Assembly (NCBI RefSeq): GCF_006352065.1
Contig: NZ_CP040915.1
Location: forward strand, 3,348,001 to 3,412,000
DNA length: 64,000 nt
Origin: Georgenia yuyongxinii
GTDB lineage: Bacteria; Actinomycetota; Actinomycetes; Actinomycetales; Actinomycetaceae
Direction of reading: 5' to 3'
In this document: in pieces, positions 10,771-21,229 of the stretch
Layout: each line of letters opens with the position of its first letter
Position numbering within the stretch: position 1 is the stretch's first letter
The notes under the pieces: generated by a model
Told to the model about the DNA's origin: nothing
Databases searched by the model: none
Seen by the model: the letters and a program-made list of their open reading frames with translations, nothing else
Translations under genes and position numbers: made by a program

Positions 10771-10923
10771 GGCCGGGCCGCACAGGGCTCGCCTCAACGT
10801 TTGCGCTTCGGCGCGGTTTCGATTCGGCACGGTTGTGCTTCGGCGCGTCAATCGCGGGTGGCATCCGGCCGCCGTGGAGCGTCAGTGCCAGGATGAGAGC
10901 GACATTCCTCGAAGGGAGCCATC

Positions 10924-11745
10924 ATGAGCAGCGCCGCACCTCCCCCTGACCAGCCCGACCAGGATCGCCCCGAGGGCACCACGGACGACCCGCCGCGCTA
11001 CCCCGCGTCCGACCCCTACGCCGTCAAGCCCGGGGAGGAGTCGTCGTCCGGCCAGGCCGGGCAGCCACAGTACGGCGAGTATGGCCAGCCGGGCGCCACG
11101 CCGCCGCAGTACGGCCAGCCGGCGGACCAGGGTCAGTACGGGCAAGGCCAGTACGGGCAGCAGTCTCCCCAGGGCCAGTACGGGCAGGGCCAGTACGGCC
11201 AGCCAGACCAAGGCCAGCCCGGCCAAGGTCAGTACGGACAGCAGTACGGCGGCCAGCAGCCGGCCCAGCAGCACGGACAGCAGGGGGCCTACGGCCAGCC
11301 GCAGTACGGCCAGGGCCAGTACGGCCAGGGCCAGTACGGCCAACAAGGCTACGGCGGCTACGGCACACCGCCCGGCACGTCCGGCCAGCCCCGCAACGGC
11401 ATGGGCCTGGCGGCCCTCATCGTGGGCATCGTGTCGCTGCTGGCGGCGTGGATCCCGTTCGTCGGGCTACTCGGCGTCGTCGGCGGGATCGTCGCCGTCA
11501 TCCTGGGCATCATCGCCCTGGGCAAGGTGAACCGGCGCGAGGCGACCAACCGGACCCAGTCGATCGTCGGCATCGTGGTCGGCGCGGTCGCGATCCTGCT
11601 CGGGATCGCTGCCACCGTGTTCGGTTCGGTGATCATCTCCCGCGTGGCCCCGGAGGTGTTCGGCCCCGAGTTCCAGGCGTGCGTGCGGGAGAACCCGAAC
11701 GACCCCACCGCGCTCGAGCGGTGCCTGGACGACGCGAACTTCTGA
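10924..11745 (+). CDS. DUF4190 membrane protein with Gln/Gly/Tyr-rich repeat tail
   Basis: 273-residue protein. Residues about 40-150 are low-complexity GQYGQ/GQPQYGQ repeats (more than ten QYGQ units). Residues 155-250 form a DUF4190-type module with two membrane helices (LAALIVGIVSLLAAWIPFVG, and the second around SIVGIVVGAVAILLG). A short acidic C-terminal tail contains one Cys pair (ACVRENPNDPTALERCLDD). AAGGGAG precedes the ATG. Function unknown; the disordered N-terminus should face the cytosol. Confidence 0.85.
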   Translation: MSSAAPPPDQPDQDRPEGTTDDPPRYPASDPYAVKPGEESSSGQAGQPQYGEYGQPGATPPQYGQPADQGQYGQGQYGQQSPQGQYGQGQYGQPDQGQPGQGQYGQQYGGQQPAQQHGQQGAYGQPQYGQGQYGQGQYGQQGYGGYGTPPGTSGQPRNGMGLAALIVGIVSLLAAWIPFVGLLGVVGGIVAVILGIIALGKVNRREATNRTQSIVGIVVGAVAILLGIAATVFGSVIISRVAPEVFGPEFQACVRENPNDPTALERCLDDANF

Positions 11746-11808
11746 ACCGGGCCGCACGCGGAACGGTTGGGGCTCGCGGCCGTCGTCCCGCGGCGCGTCC
11801 TAGCCGAG

Positions 11809-11855
11809 ACGTCAGGGTTCCCGTCGGTCCGGCTGACCGACGGGAACCCTGACGT
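11809..11855. terminator. Perfect 21-bp hairpin, bidirectional terminator
   Basis: Arms 11809-11829 and 11835-11855 are perfectly complementary (core GGGTTCCCGTCGGTC) around a 5-nt CGGCT loop. It lies between convergent gene ends, with no U-tract on either side. Confidence 0.85.
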
Positions 11856-11878
11856 GATGCCCCGCTGTGCCGGTCGGG

Positions 11879-14512
11879 CTACTTGTCCCGCGGGTGGCTC
11901 GAGCTGAACTCGTACGTCCACACCCCAGCCGCACCCGGGGCCACGACGTAGCCAGCCAGCGCACGAGCCTCGACCCGGACCGTGCCGGCGGAGCCCACCG
12001 TATGGCGGCCCTGGCGGACGACCTGCCCATCGAGGAGGTACTCCACCCCCGTCGCCTTCGGCACGATGATCGCGTCGTTGGCCGTGCCCGGGACATCGAT
12101 CAGCTTGACTTCTGCTGGGGTCACCCACCGGCCGTCGGAGAACCCGATCGTCCAGCCGGCCGCGGCGCCGTCGGCAAGCAGATAGCCGGCGCCCGGGACG
12201 GCGGTGATCACGACGGTTTCGGCGCCGGGGTAAGTACCTGCCGCGACCGGCGCGCCGTCGAGCAGGTAGGTGACGTGCTCGGTCACGGGCACGGTGTACG
12301 TGTCGCTGCTGCTGCCACTGGCGTCCGTCCAGGTCACCGGTGCGGGCGTGACCTCGGGAAGGGATGCGGTGTGGAACAGCACGCCTAGGTCCTGCCAGCC
12401 AGCGGCGATCTCGGCGGTCAGCAGCCGACCCTCGGCGGCGAGGGAGTACCGAGCCCTGTTCGTCAGCAGGTGCACGGGCCTGCTTCCCTCGACGGGCTCG
12501 GCAAGGACGTGGAAGACGTTGGTGTTGTAGGAGAACCCGTCCGCTCGTGCAGCGGCCCCCTGCTCGTCCGTGACGGCGTAGCGGTAGAGCTCGCCCTTCT
12601 TGTACTGCTTCACGGGCGTCGAGCCCTCGAAGGACTCACGTGCGACGAGGAACTGCGCCACCGGGTCGTCCCAGCGGGCCGTCCTGCCCCACTCGGCCGC
12701 CTTCGTCGCGCTAGCGGTGAAGTGCGTGTTGCCATCGGCCTCCCGCAGGGAGTAGGCGACGGTGTCGAGCCGGCTCAGCAGCTCCCCTGGCGTGACGACC
12801 GGCTCCTCGGGCCGCTTGGGCAGCTCAGCGAAGGTGCCACTCCGCGGGCCGATGGCGTCGTTCGCCTGGCCGGCGATCGACGGGGCCCAGAAGTCGTAGA
12901 CCTGCTGGCCGACTGTGTCGGCGATCCAGCTCGCCGGCGGCGTCGAACCGCCGTGGGTAAACCCGTCTTCCACCGGGGCGCCCGTGCCATCCTGCGGCCA
13001 GATGCCGTAGAAGTCGTTGTCCACGACGGTCCGGTCGACGAGCTGCTGGGAGACGCCGGGCTCGTTCGGGTTGAGATAGAAGGTCGCCGTCGGCGCCTCG
13101 TTGTAGATCGTGTTGCCGGTGTAGGTGTACCTCTGGCCGTGGACGAACTCGGCCTCGGGGCGCAGGTAGGTCTCCCAGATGAGCTGCGGGTAGCCGTCGG
13201 CCTGTGCACGGTCCGGATTGACGTACTCGGGGTGGGTGTCCGGGTACTCGACGTCGGCGACCGGCTTGGCCCAGAAGGCGTTGTCCCGCACGGTCAGGTC
13301 GCTGAACGAGTAGTTGATGTTCATCGTTCGGCCCCTACCGCCGATCTCGATGTTCTGGTACACCTCGATGCCGCCGTCACGGGCGCGAGTGCACAGTGTC
13401 ATGAGCCCGTAGTTGTTGTCGTGGCTGTAGTTGTAGCGCCACACGGTGTTCGGCGAGTCGAGGTCGGGATCGAACGCGGCGCCGTCCTTGGCGGCGTGCG
13501 CGACGTTGTGGCCCACCTGGTTCCACTCGACGACGGCACCGTTGACATAGCTGGTGAAGACGGTGTTGCCGGCCAGGACGCGGTCGGCGTTGTTCGCCAC
13601 GACGTTGTGGTGGAACGAGCCGCCCTCCATCATGCGCAGGATCGCCGCGTTCTTGCCGACGTCGAGGATCGCGTTGTAGCCGATGTTGACATCGGTGAAC
13701 TTGATCTCGTCCCACGTGTGGCCGGCCCGGGTCGTGCCCTCCGTGCCAGGCTGCAGCTCCTTGTCCCGGAAGGTCGACTCCAGCCAGATGCCGGTCTGGT
13801 CGACCCGCTCGATCCGTGAGTCGGTGACGGAGATGTCATGAAAGCGGACCGGCTCGCCGTCGAAATCGTCGTCGATGAGGAAGCCGATGCCCCCGGTGCG
13901 TTTGCCGTCGTTCGAGTCGCCGGCCGGGTCGGTCTTGCCGTCGACGTCGTAGATGTCGACGTCGCTGACGTGGATTCCACTGTAGACGCTCCGGTCAGCG
14001 TCGGTGACGGCGATGTTGATGCCCTGGCGCAGGCCTCCTCCGCCACCCTCGATCGAGCGACGCTCGGAGCGGTTCGTCAGCTCGAGGCCCTCCAGGGTGA
14101 CGTGCTCGGAGTTGAGCAGCTCGACGGTGGCGTAGGACCTGGCGTAGTCCGGAGAAGTCCCGTGGATCACGGGCCGCCGGTCTGCGGAGCCGTACGATCC
14201 GACGGTGATCGGGCTGTCGACCGAGCCCGCGATGTTCTCCAGCACGAGCTGACCCCGCCACTGGTCCCCGCGCTCGAAGAGCAGGGAGTCGCCCGGTCCG
14301 AGGTCGAGCGCACTGGCGCGTTCCAGCGACTTCACGGCGGTGCTGGGAGTGGTACCGGAGTTGGCGTCGCTGCCCTTGTCGGCGTCGACGTAGTAGGTGG
14401 TGCCGGGCGCGTCAGCGACAGCGGGGGCGACGGACGCCCCGACGAGTACGGCGGTCGTCACGGCACAGATGCCGAGGGGCACAGAGATTCGGGGCGTTAC
14501 GCGCGGGCGCAA
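11879..14512 (-). CDS. Secreted right-handed beta-helix protein
   Basis: 877-residue exported protein. A signal peptide (about 1-33, cleavage near PAVA/DAPG) is followed by TYYVDADKGSDANSGT, typical of the first turn of pectate-lyase-like beta-helix proteins. The parallel beta-helix covers about 35-500 with recurring N/D-rich turns (VTLEGLELTNRSERR, HDISVTDSRIERVDQTGIW). About 580-715 resembles a repeat module of the DUF5648 kind (weak call). The last ~150 residues hold two related Ig-like units (VTYLLDGAPV and VEYLLDGQVV). A TTG start gives a basic signal N-region; GTG at 14482 is the alternative. Probably polysaccharide-active, substrate unknown. Confidence 0.82.
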   Translation of the reverse strand: MRPRVTPRISVPLGICAVTTAVLVGASVAPAVADAPGTTYYVDADKGSDANSGTTPSTAVKSLERASALDLGPGDSLLFERGDQWRGQLVLENIAGSVDSPITVGSYGSADRRPVIHGTSPDYARSYATVELLNSEHVTLEGLELTNRSERRSIEGGGGGLRQGINIAVTDADRSVYSGIHVSDVDIYDVDGKTDPAGDSNDGKRTGGIGFLIDDDFDGEPVRFHDISVTDSRIERVDQTGIWLESTFRDKELQPGTEGTTRAGHTWDEIKFTDVNIGYNAILDVGKNAAILRMMEGGSFHHNVVANNADRVLAGNTVFTSYVNGAVVEWNQVGHNVAHAAKDGAAFDPDLDSPNTVWRYNYSHDNNYGLMTLCTRARDGGIEVYQNIEIGGRGRTMNINYSFSDLTVRDNAFWAKPVADVEYPDTHPEYVNPDRAQADGYPQLIWETYLRPEAEFVHGQRYTYTGNTIYNEAPTATFYLNPNEPGVSQQLVDRTVVDNDFYGIWPQDGTGAPVEDGFTHGGSTPPASWIADTVGQQVYDFWAPSIAGQANDAIGPRSGTFAELPKRPEEPVVTPGELLSRLDTVAYSLREADGNTHFTASATKAAEWGRTARWDDPVAQFLVARESFEGSTPVKQYKKGELYRYAVTDEQGAAARADGFSYNTNVFHVLAEPVEGSRPVHLLTNRARYSLAAEGRLLTAEIAAGWQDLGVLFHTASLPEVTPAPVTWTDASGSSSDTYTVPVTEHVTYLLDGAPVAAGTYPGAETVVITAVPGAGYLLADGAAAGWTIGFSDGRWVTPAEVKLIDVPGTANDAIIVPKATGVEYLLDGQVVRQGRHTVGSAGTVRVEARALAGYVVAPGAAGVWTYEFSSSHPRDK

Positions 14513-14809
14513 TTGTCAGACCAATCCAAGAGGGCGTCGTTGTCCAGCCAGGTTCTGAGCAGGCTACGGAGAAGCCCCAGAAGGGACGAGGGGTTGCCAC
14601 CTGTTGCTTCCGGACGGCGTCGTGCCGGTTTTCGATCTTCGCGCATCCTGCCGTGCGTCCGTGCTCCTGCCCATCAGGCCGTGCGAGGGATTGCCGGGCT
14701 CCGGAGCCCGCTCGCACACGGGTCGCTCGTTTGGCGCACTGGTCGGAAGACAGAGGCCCCCGCCCTGCCGCAGCCTGGACAGCGCTGCGGTTATCGCCTG
14801 CAGACGCAC
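14513..14809. other. Intergenic region between beta-helix gene and FN3 gene terminator
   Basis: This region holds the promoter of the beta-helix gene, but no convincing -10/-35 pair or ribosome site could be fixed. No credible open frame or strong hairpin is visible apart from the terminator at 14810. Confidence 0.5.
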
Positions 14810-14844
14810 CGCGCCCCGGCTTCCCTCACGGGAGCCGGGGCGCG
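14810..14844 (-). terminator. Terminator of the FN3 protein gene
   Basis: The 12-bp perfect stem CGCGCCCCGGCT/AGCCGGGGCGCG with an 11-nt loop starts 25 nt past the stop of the FN3 gene. Confidence 0.8.
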
Positions 14845-14869
14845 GATGCGTGCGTTCTTGCGGTGGCCG

Positions 14870-16882
14870 TTACTTCGTGGTGGCCGTGATGGTGATGCTG
14901 CCGCCCGCCGAGGACGTCACCGTCACCTTCCCGTTGCCGATGGCGGCGGTGGAGTTGCGGGCGGAGCGGATGGTCCAGCTGCCGTCCGCCTGGACCGGAG
15001 CGGTCCCGATGGTGACCCCGGCGCTGTTCTTGGCCGTGATCGTGTTGTTCGCCGTGATGGAGGCCGAGCCGACGACCCGCCACTCGCGCTTGTCGGTGCG
15101 CAGCTCGGCGGTAGCGGTGAGCTGGTCCGCCGGGGTGACCGTCTTCGGCGCCGTCGGGCCGAACGTGGCCGAGGGGCTGTCGCCCGCCGCACTGGTGGCG
15201 ACGACGTCGATCGTGTACGCCTTCGAGTTCGACAGGCCGGTCAGAGTGCCGCTCGTGCCGGTCGGTCCGGTCTCCACCGCGGCCGGGGCCGGCACCGCGG
15301 GGTCGACGGGCGTCGCGGTGAGCTTGTAGCCGGTCACCGGGGTGTTACCTGCCGTCGCCGCCTGCCACTCGACCGTGACGCTGCCGTTGCCCGGCTGCAC
15401 CCGCACCACGTGGGCCGCGGACGGGGCAGTGAGCTCCGGGGAGGCCAGGGTGTGCGACGTCGGCTCGGCCGCGGTGTTGCCGGTGGCGCTGGTGGCGGTC
15501 ACCACCACGGAGTAGGTCGAGCCGGGCGTCAGGCCGGTGAGGTTGGCGGAGCTGGCGTTGGCGGCGGCGTTCGCCTCGGCGGCGACAGTCCCGTCCTCGG
15601 CGAGCGCCTGGACCGTGTAGCCGGTCACGCGTGTGCCGTTGGTCGCGGGGGCCGTCCAGGAGACGCGCACCTCGCCGGCGAGCGCCGCATCCTCAACCGT
15701 CACGCCGGTCGGGGCGCCGGGGGCACCGGGCTCGGCCGGGGCCTCGCCGCCCACCTCGATGGTCCCGCCGCTGGCCGGGGCACTGGCCTGGCCGTTGAGC
15801 ACGACGACGGTGATCGGGTAGCTCTGGCCGTTGACCAGCCCGCGCAGCTGCGCGGAGGTGGCGTTGGCGCCGACCTTGATGCTGACCTCCTGGCCCAGGA
15901 CGGTGTCCTCGGCGATCAGCTGGTAGCCGGTGATCGGGTTGGCGTCGGCCGGGACGGTGGCCGCGGTCCACGACGCCGTGATGCTGCCGTCGCCGGCGGG
16001 CGCGACGTGGACGTCGGTCGGGGCGCTCGGCGCCTGGGTGGCCGGGCCGGCCGGCCAACCGCCGAAGCCGGGCCCGCTGATCTCGCCGAACTCGGCGAGG
16101 GTCAGGCCGAGCTGGGCCTCGACACCGGTGGGCTCGGCGAGCCAGCTCAGCGCCGTGGGGGCGCCGGCGAGAGCCAGGGCGCGGTCCGCGGCGGAGTAGA
16201 AGCCGTAGGTGACGGTGAACTCGCCGTTCTCGGCCACACCGTCGACCGTGTAGCCGGTGGGGGCGTCGTCCGCGGGCCAGCCGATGGCCCGCTCGCCGAT
16301 CCGGCTGGGTGCCTCGCGCATGGCGGGGTTGACGATCTCGACGGCGAGCCGGGCGGTGTTGACGTCGGCGCCGTGGCCGCCCTTGACGACCACCTGCCAC
16401 TCGGCGTCGTTCGGGTCGGCGGTGGCGGGCAGGTCGACACCCTCCACGGAGGTGACCGCGGCGGAACCGGTGGTGGCGCCGTCGGACACGCCGTCCTCGA
16501 AGGTGACGGTGATGAGGTCCCCGCCGCGGATGTCCGGGGTCACGACGTCCCAGCAGGAGCCGCCGGGGTGGTTGATCTCGTAGAACCCGGTGCTGTCGAC
16601 GACGCCGCGGGCGACGCCGATGAGGTCGCTCCCGCGGCGGACCTCGAACACCACGTTCTGCCCCGCCTGCGCGCTGTAGCCCTCGATGGCCACCATGTCG
16701 CGGTCGGGGAAGATCTCGATGTTGCCGGGCCCGGCGGGCGGGTTGGCCGCCATCACCGCGGTCGCCCCGGCGAGGATCAGCCCCGCCGCGGAGACGCCGA
16801 CGAGACCGGTGCGCCGGCCGCGTCCCATAAGCCAGGCCGGCACCGTCGCCGACCGGGCGTTCTTCTCAGTTGTCCTGGTCAT
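14870..16882 (-). CDS. Secreted fibronectin type III repeat protein
   Basis: 670-residue exported surface protein. An N-terminal signal or anchor (RRTGLVGVSAAGLILAGATA) precedes PPAGPGNIEIFPDRDMVAIEG and a beta-rich domain of about 240 residues. Three FN3 domains follow at about 285-380, 385-475 and 480-575 (ITGYQLIAEDTV, VTGYTVQALAEDG, VTGYKLTATPVD). A C-terminal Ig-like domain ends at TITATTK. There is no LPXTG motif or C-terminal anchor. Likely adhesion or polymer binding; function not established. Ribosome site is weak. Confidence 0.85.
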   Translation of the reverse strand: MTRTTEKNARSATVPAWLMGRGRRTGLVGVSAAGLILAGATAVMAANPPAGPGNIEIFPDRDMVAIEGYSAQAGQNVVFEVRRGSDLIGVARGVVDSTGFYEINHPGGSCWDVVTPDIRGGDLITVTFEDGVSDGATTGSAAVTSVEGVDLPATADPNDAEWQVVVKGGHGADVNTARLAVEIVNPAMREAPSRIGERAIGWPADDAPTGYTVDGVAENGEFTVTYGFYSAADRALALAGAPTALSWLAEPTGVEAQLGLTLAEFGEISGPGFGGWPAGPATQAPSAPTDVHVAPAGDGSITASWTAATVPADANPITGYQLIAEDTVLGQEVSIKVGANATSAQLRGLVNGQSYPITVVVLNGQASAPASGGTIEVGGEAPAEPGAPGAPTGVTVEDAALAGEVRVSWTAPATNGTRVTGYTVQALAEDGTVAAEANAAANASSANLTGLTPGSTYSVVVTATSATGNTAAEPTSHTLASPELTAPSAAHVVRVQPGNGSVTVEWQAATAGNTPVTGYKLTATPVDPAVPAPAAVETGPTGTSGTLTGLSNSKAYTIDVVATSAAGDSPSATFGPTAPKTVTPADQLTATAELRTDKREWRVVGSASITANNTITAKNSAGVTIGTAPVQADGSWTIRSARNSTAAIGNGKVTVTSSAGGSITITATTK

Positions 16883-17000
16883 CGCTCAGCTCACTTCCGT
16901 GCTGACCTTGGGGGGTCGGCTCGACCACGGTCGGTCGAGAGGTGAGCAGCGTGGCTGGGTCGCCTTGCGAAAAGGTTGGGCTTCTCGTTCTCCCCTTGCC

Positions 17001-17034
17001 CCGCGACATGTCGCGGAGAAGATGACATCTCGCG
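17001..17034. repeat. GAGATGTCATC-family hairpin downstream of mdh
   Basis: A 16-bp palindrome (CCGCGACATGTCGCGG, 17001-17016) runs into GAGAAGATGACATCTCGCG. The outer arms CGCGACATGTC and GACATCTCGCG pair with one mismatch. The right arm matches the perfect element at 35064-35118. Confidence 0.75.
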
Positions 17035-17062
17035 CGCTATACGGCGGGGCGGAGGACTGCGG

Positions 17063-17096
17063 ACGCCCCGGCTCCCTCAGCAGGGAACCGGGGCGT
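17063..17096 (-). terminator. Terminator of icd-mdh
   Basis: ACGCCCCGG...CCGGGGCGT stem with an inner TCCC/GGGA extension around TCAGCA; it starts about 14 nt past the mdh stop on the minus strand. Confidence 0.75.
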
Positions 17097-17109
17097 CGCG
17101 TCGGTGACG

Positions 17110-19339
<2,230 letters not shown>

Positions 19340-19417
19340 GTCCTGCCACACTCCTGACCACCCCCTGTAGGGGGCGCCTCGACTTCGCGGGGCGCCGGGG
19401 CACCGGCGCCGCGGACC

Positions 19418-19435
19418 AGATTACTCGACATCGAG
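19418..19435 (-). promoter_or_regulatory. icd promoter -10 with adjoining CTCGA-N2-TCGAG operator
   Basis: On the minus strand TAATCT (19423-19418) directly follows the palindrome CTCGATGTCGAG (19435-19424), placing the palindrome in the -35/-10 spacer, a typical repressor position. The same 12-mer, extended by one shared base, occurs at the sucC promoter. Confidence 0.6.
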
Positions 19436-19566
19436 ATAAATGCGTGATCGGTCTCACCGATCTAGCAGTGACCACGGTCACCCTGAAGCCGTAGCTGGAT
19501 GCGCTTGACCCCGCTGCGCGCTTGGCGCCCGCTGCGCGCGGAGGGACCCGGCGCGATCGTGGTCGC

Positions 19567-20850
19567 TCAGGACGACGACGTCACCCCGGCGTGGCGGACC
19601 TCCACCCGGTCCACCCGCCGCCCATCCAACGCCGTGACGGTGAGCACGAGGTCGTCCCAGGTCACCGAGTCGCCGACCTCGGGCACCCGGCCCAGCCCGG
19701 CCATGACGAAACCGCCCAAGGTGTCGTAGGGCCCCTCGGGCAGGTCGCGGCCGAGGAGCTTGGCCACCTCCGCCCGCCCGAGCAGGCCCGAGACGTCCTC
19801 CCCGGTGCCCTGGGCCACCACCTCGGGCTCCTCCCGGTCGTACTCGTCCTGGATCTCCCCGACGAACTCCTCGACGACGTCCTCCAGCGTGACGATGCCG
19901 TCGGTGCCGCCGTACTCGTCGACGACGACGGCGAGGTGCGCGTGGTTCTTGCGCATCTCGGTCAGGACCGACAGCACGCGCGTGCCAGTGGGGAAGAACT
20001 CGATCTCCCGGACGAGGTCGCGCACGGTCCGCACGGACGCGTCGGGGTGGATGAGGTCGCGGACGTGGATGAAGCCCAGCACGTCATCGTTGTTCACCCC
20101 GCACACCGGGTAGCGGGAGTGCTCCAGGGTGCGCACGAGGGGCTGCGCCTCGTCGATCGGGAGCGCGGCGTCGAGGAACTCGACCTCCGTGCGCGGGGTC
20201 ATGATCTCCTGGACGGTGCGGTCCCCCACCGAGAGCAGGTCGACCACCATGTCCCGCTCCTCGACCCCGAGCGCCTCGTGCCGGGCGACGAGCGAGCGGA
20301 GCTCCTCGGTGCCCATCTGCTCCTTCTGCTCCGACGGATCCCGCCCGAGCAGCCGCATGACCACGTTCACGGACGCACCCAGCAACCAGATCACCGGCCG
20401 CATGACGGTCGCGATCCAGTCCAGCGGCGTGGCGGCCGCGAGCGAGAACCGCTCCGCGCTCTGCATCGCGAGCCGCTTGGGCACCAGCTCACCGAACACG
20501 AGCGAGAGGTAGGAGATCACCACGGTGGTGGCGACGAACGCCGCCCCGTAGGCGACGCCCGAGGACAGGCCCCATCCCTGCAGGACCGGGGAGAGCATCG
20601 GCGCGATCTGGGCAGCACCGAAGGAGGCCGAGAAGAATCCCGCGAGCGTCACGCCGACCTGGACGGCGGAGAGGAAGCGGTTGGAGTCGGAGGTCAGCTT
20701 GGCGACCTTGGCGCCCGCGCCGCCGCGCTCGGCCAGCTGGCGCACCTGGCTCTCGCGCAGGGAGACCAGCGCCATCTCCGACGCCGCGAACACCCCGCCC
20801 AGCAGCACGAAGAGGAGGACAAGAACCACGTTGAGGGCGAGTTCGCTCAC
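19567..20850 (-). CDS. CorC/HlyC-family CNNM-type membrane protein with CBS pair
   Basis: 427-residue integral membrane protein. The DUF21 domain (about 1-190) has about four membrane helices and the signature FGELVPKRLAMQSAERFS. A CBS pair follows (about 205-330; IMTPRTEVEFLD, FIHVRDLIHPD, LAVVVDEYGGTDGIVTLED). The CorC_HlyC domain is C-terminal (about 345-425). The family is linked to divalent-cation (Mg2+/Co2+) homeostasis; the hemolysin label is historical. GTG at 20850 is preferred because GAGGA lies 7 nt upstream; a GTG two codons earlier is crowded. Confidence 0.9.
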   Translation of the reverse strand: MSELALNVVLVLLFVLLGGVFAASEMALVSLRESQVRQLAERGGAGAKVAKLTSDSNRFLSAVQVGVTLAGFFSASFGAAQIAPMLSPVLQGWGLSSGVAYGAAFVATTVVISYLSLVFGELVPKRLAMQSAERFSLAAATPLDWIATVMRPVIWLLGASVNVVMRLLGRDPSEQKEQMGTEELRSLVARHEALGVEERDMVVDLLSVGDRTVQEIMTPRTEVEFLDAALPIDEAQPLVRTLEHSRYPVCGVNNDDVLGFIHVRDLIHPDASVRTVRDLVREIEFFPTGTRVLSVLTEMRKNHAHLAVVVDEYGGTDGIVTLEDVVEEFVGEIQDEYDREEPEVVAQGTGEDVSGLLGRAEVAKLLGRDLPEGPYDTLGGFVMAGLGRVPEVGDSVTWDDLVLTVTALDGRRVDRVEVRHAGVTSSS

Positions 20851-20928
20851 CGGCACATCCTCACACGGCGGTTCGGGGCGGCGGCGTGCCCGCTGGTGGC
20901 CGGGCGATCGGCTCTGCTCCCCGGCAGG

Positions 20929-21204
20929 TCACGCGTCCGTCGGCAGCGCGTCTCCCCACGGCGAGAGATAGGCCAGCGCGACGGCGCCCACCAGCAGCAC
21001 GACGACGTCGGCCGTGCGGCTCCTCACCGCGGGCATGACGGTCTCGGGCGCCGCGGCGCGCAGCACGGCGCACCCGGCGAGCAGTGCCGCGAGCGCGGTG
21101 ACCCCCGCCCGGGCGCTGACCGTCACGGACAGCACGCACACGGCGGCGATCGCGAGCACCAGCACGGCCATGATCCCGATCCGGACGCCTCTGGTGCTCG
21201 ACAT
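20929..21204 (-). CDS. DUF3017 family small membrane protein
   Basis: 91-residue protein with three predicted membrane helices (VRIGIMAVLVLAIAAVCVLS, GVTALAALLAGCAVL, VVVLLVGAVALAYLS). It resembles the actinobacterial DUF3017 family, often found near folD or purH; here it is apart from them, next to the CorC-like gene. Its -10 box (TAGTCT, 21219-21214) overlaps the divergent reductase promoter, leaving a leader of only about 2 nt. Function unknown. Confidence 0.8.
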   Translation of the reverse strand: MSSTRGVRIGIMAVLVLAIAAVCVLSVTVSARAGVTALAALLAGCAVLRAAAPETVMPAVRSRTADVVVLLVGAVALAYLSPWGDALPTDA

Positions 21205-21213
21205 GATGGGCCG

Positions 21214-21223
21214 AGACTACCGT
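21214..21223. promoter_or_regulatory. Overlapping divergent -10 boxes (DUF3017 / FAD reductase)
   Basis: AGACTACCGT reads TACCGT on the + strand (21218-21223, 6 nt before GTG at 21230) and TAGTCT on the - strand (21219-21214, 9 nt before ATG at 21204). The two boxes share two base pairs, so one site could fire both ways. Confidence 0.6.
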
Positions 21224-21229
21224 GGCAGC

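Noticed and set aside
13838-16945. Open frame of 1035 codons on the + strand
   Set aside because: It is the antisense of the beta-helix and FN3 genes, has no recognisable domain, and is open only because G+C-rich third positions avoid stops.
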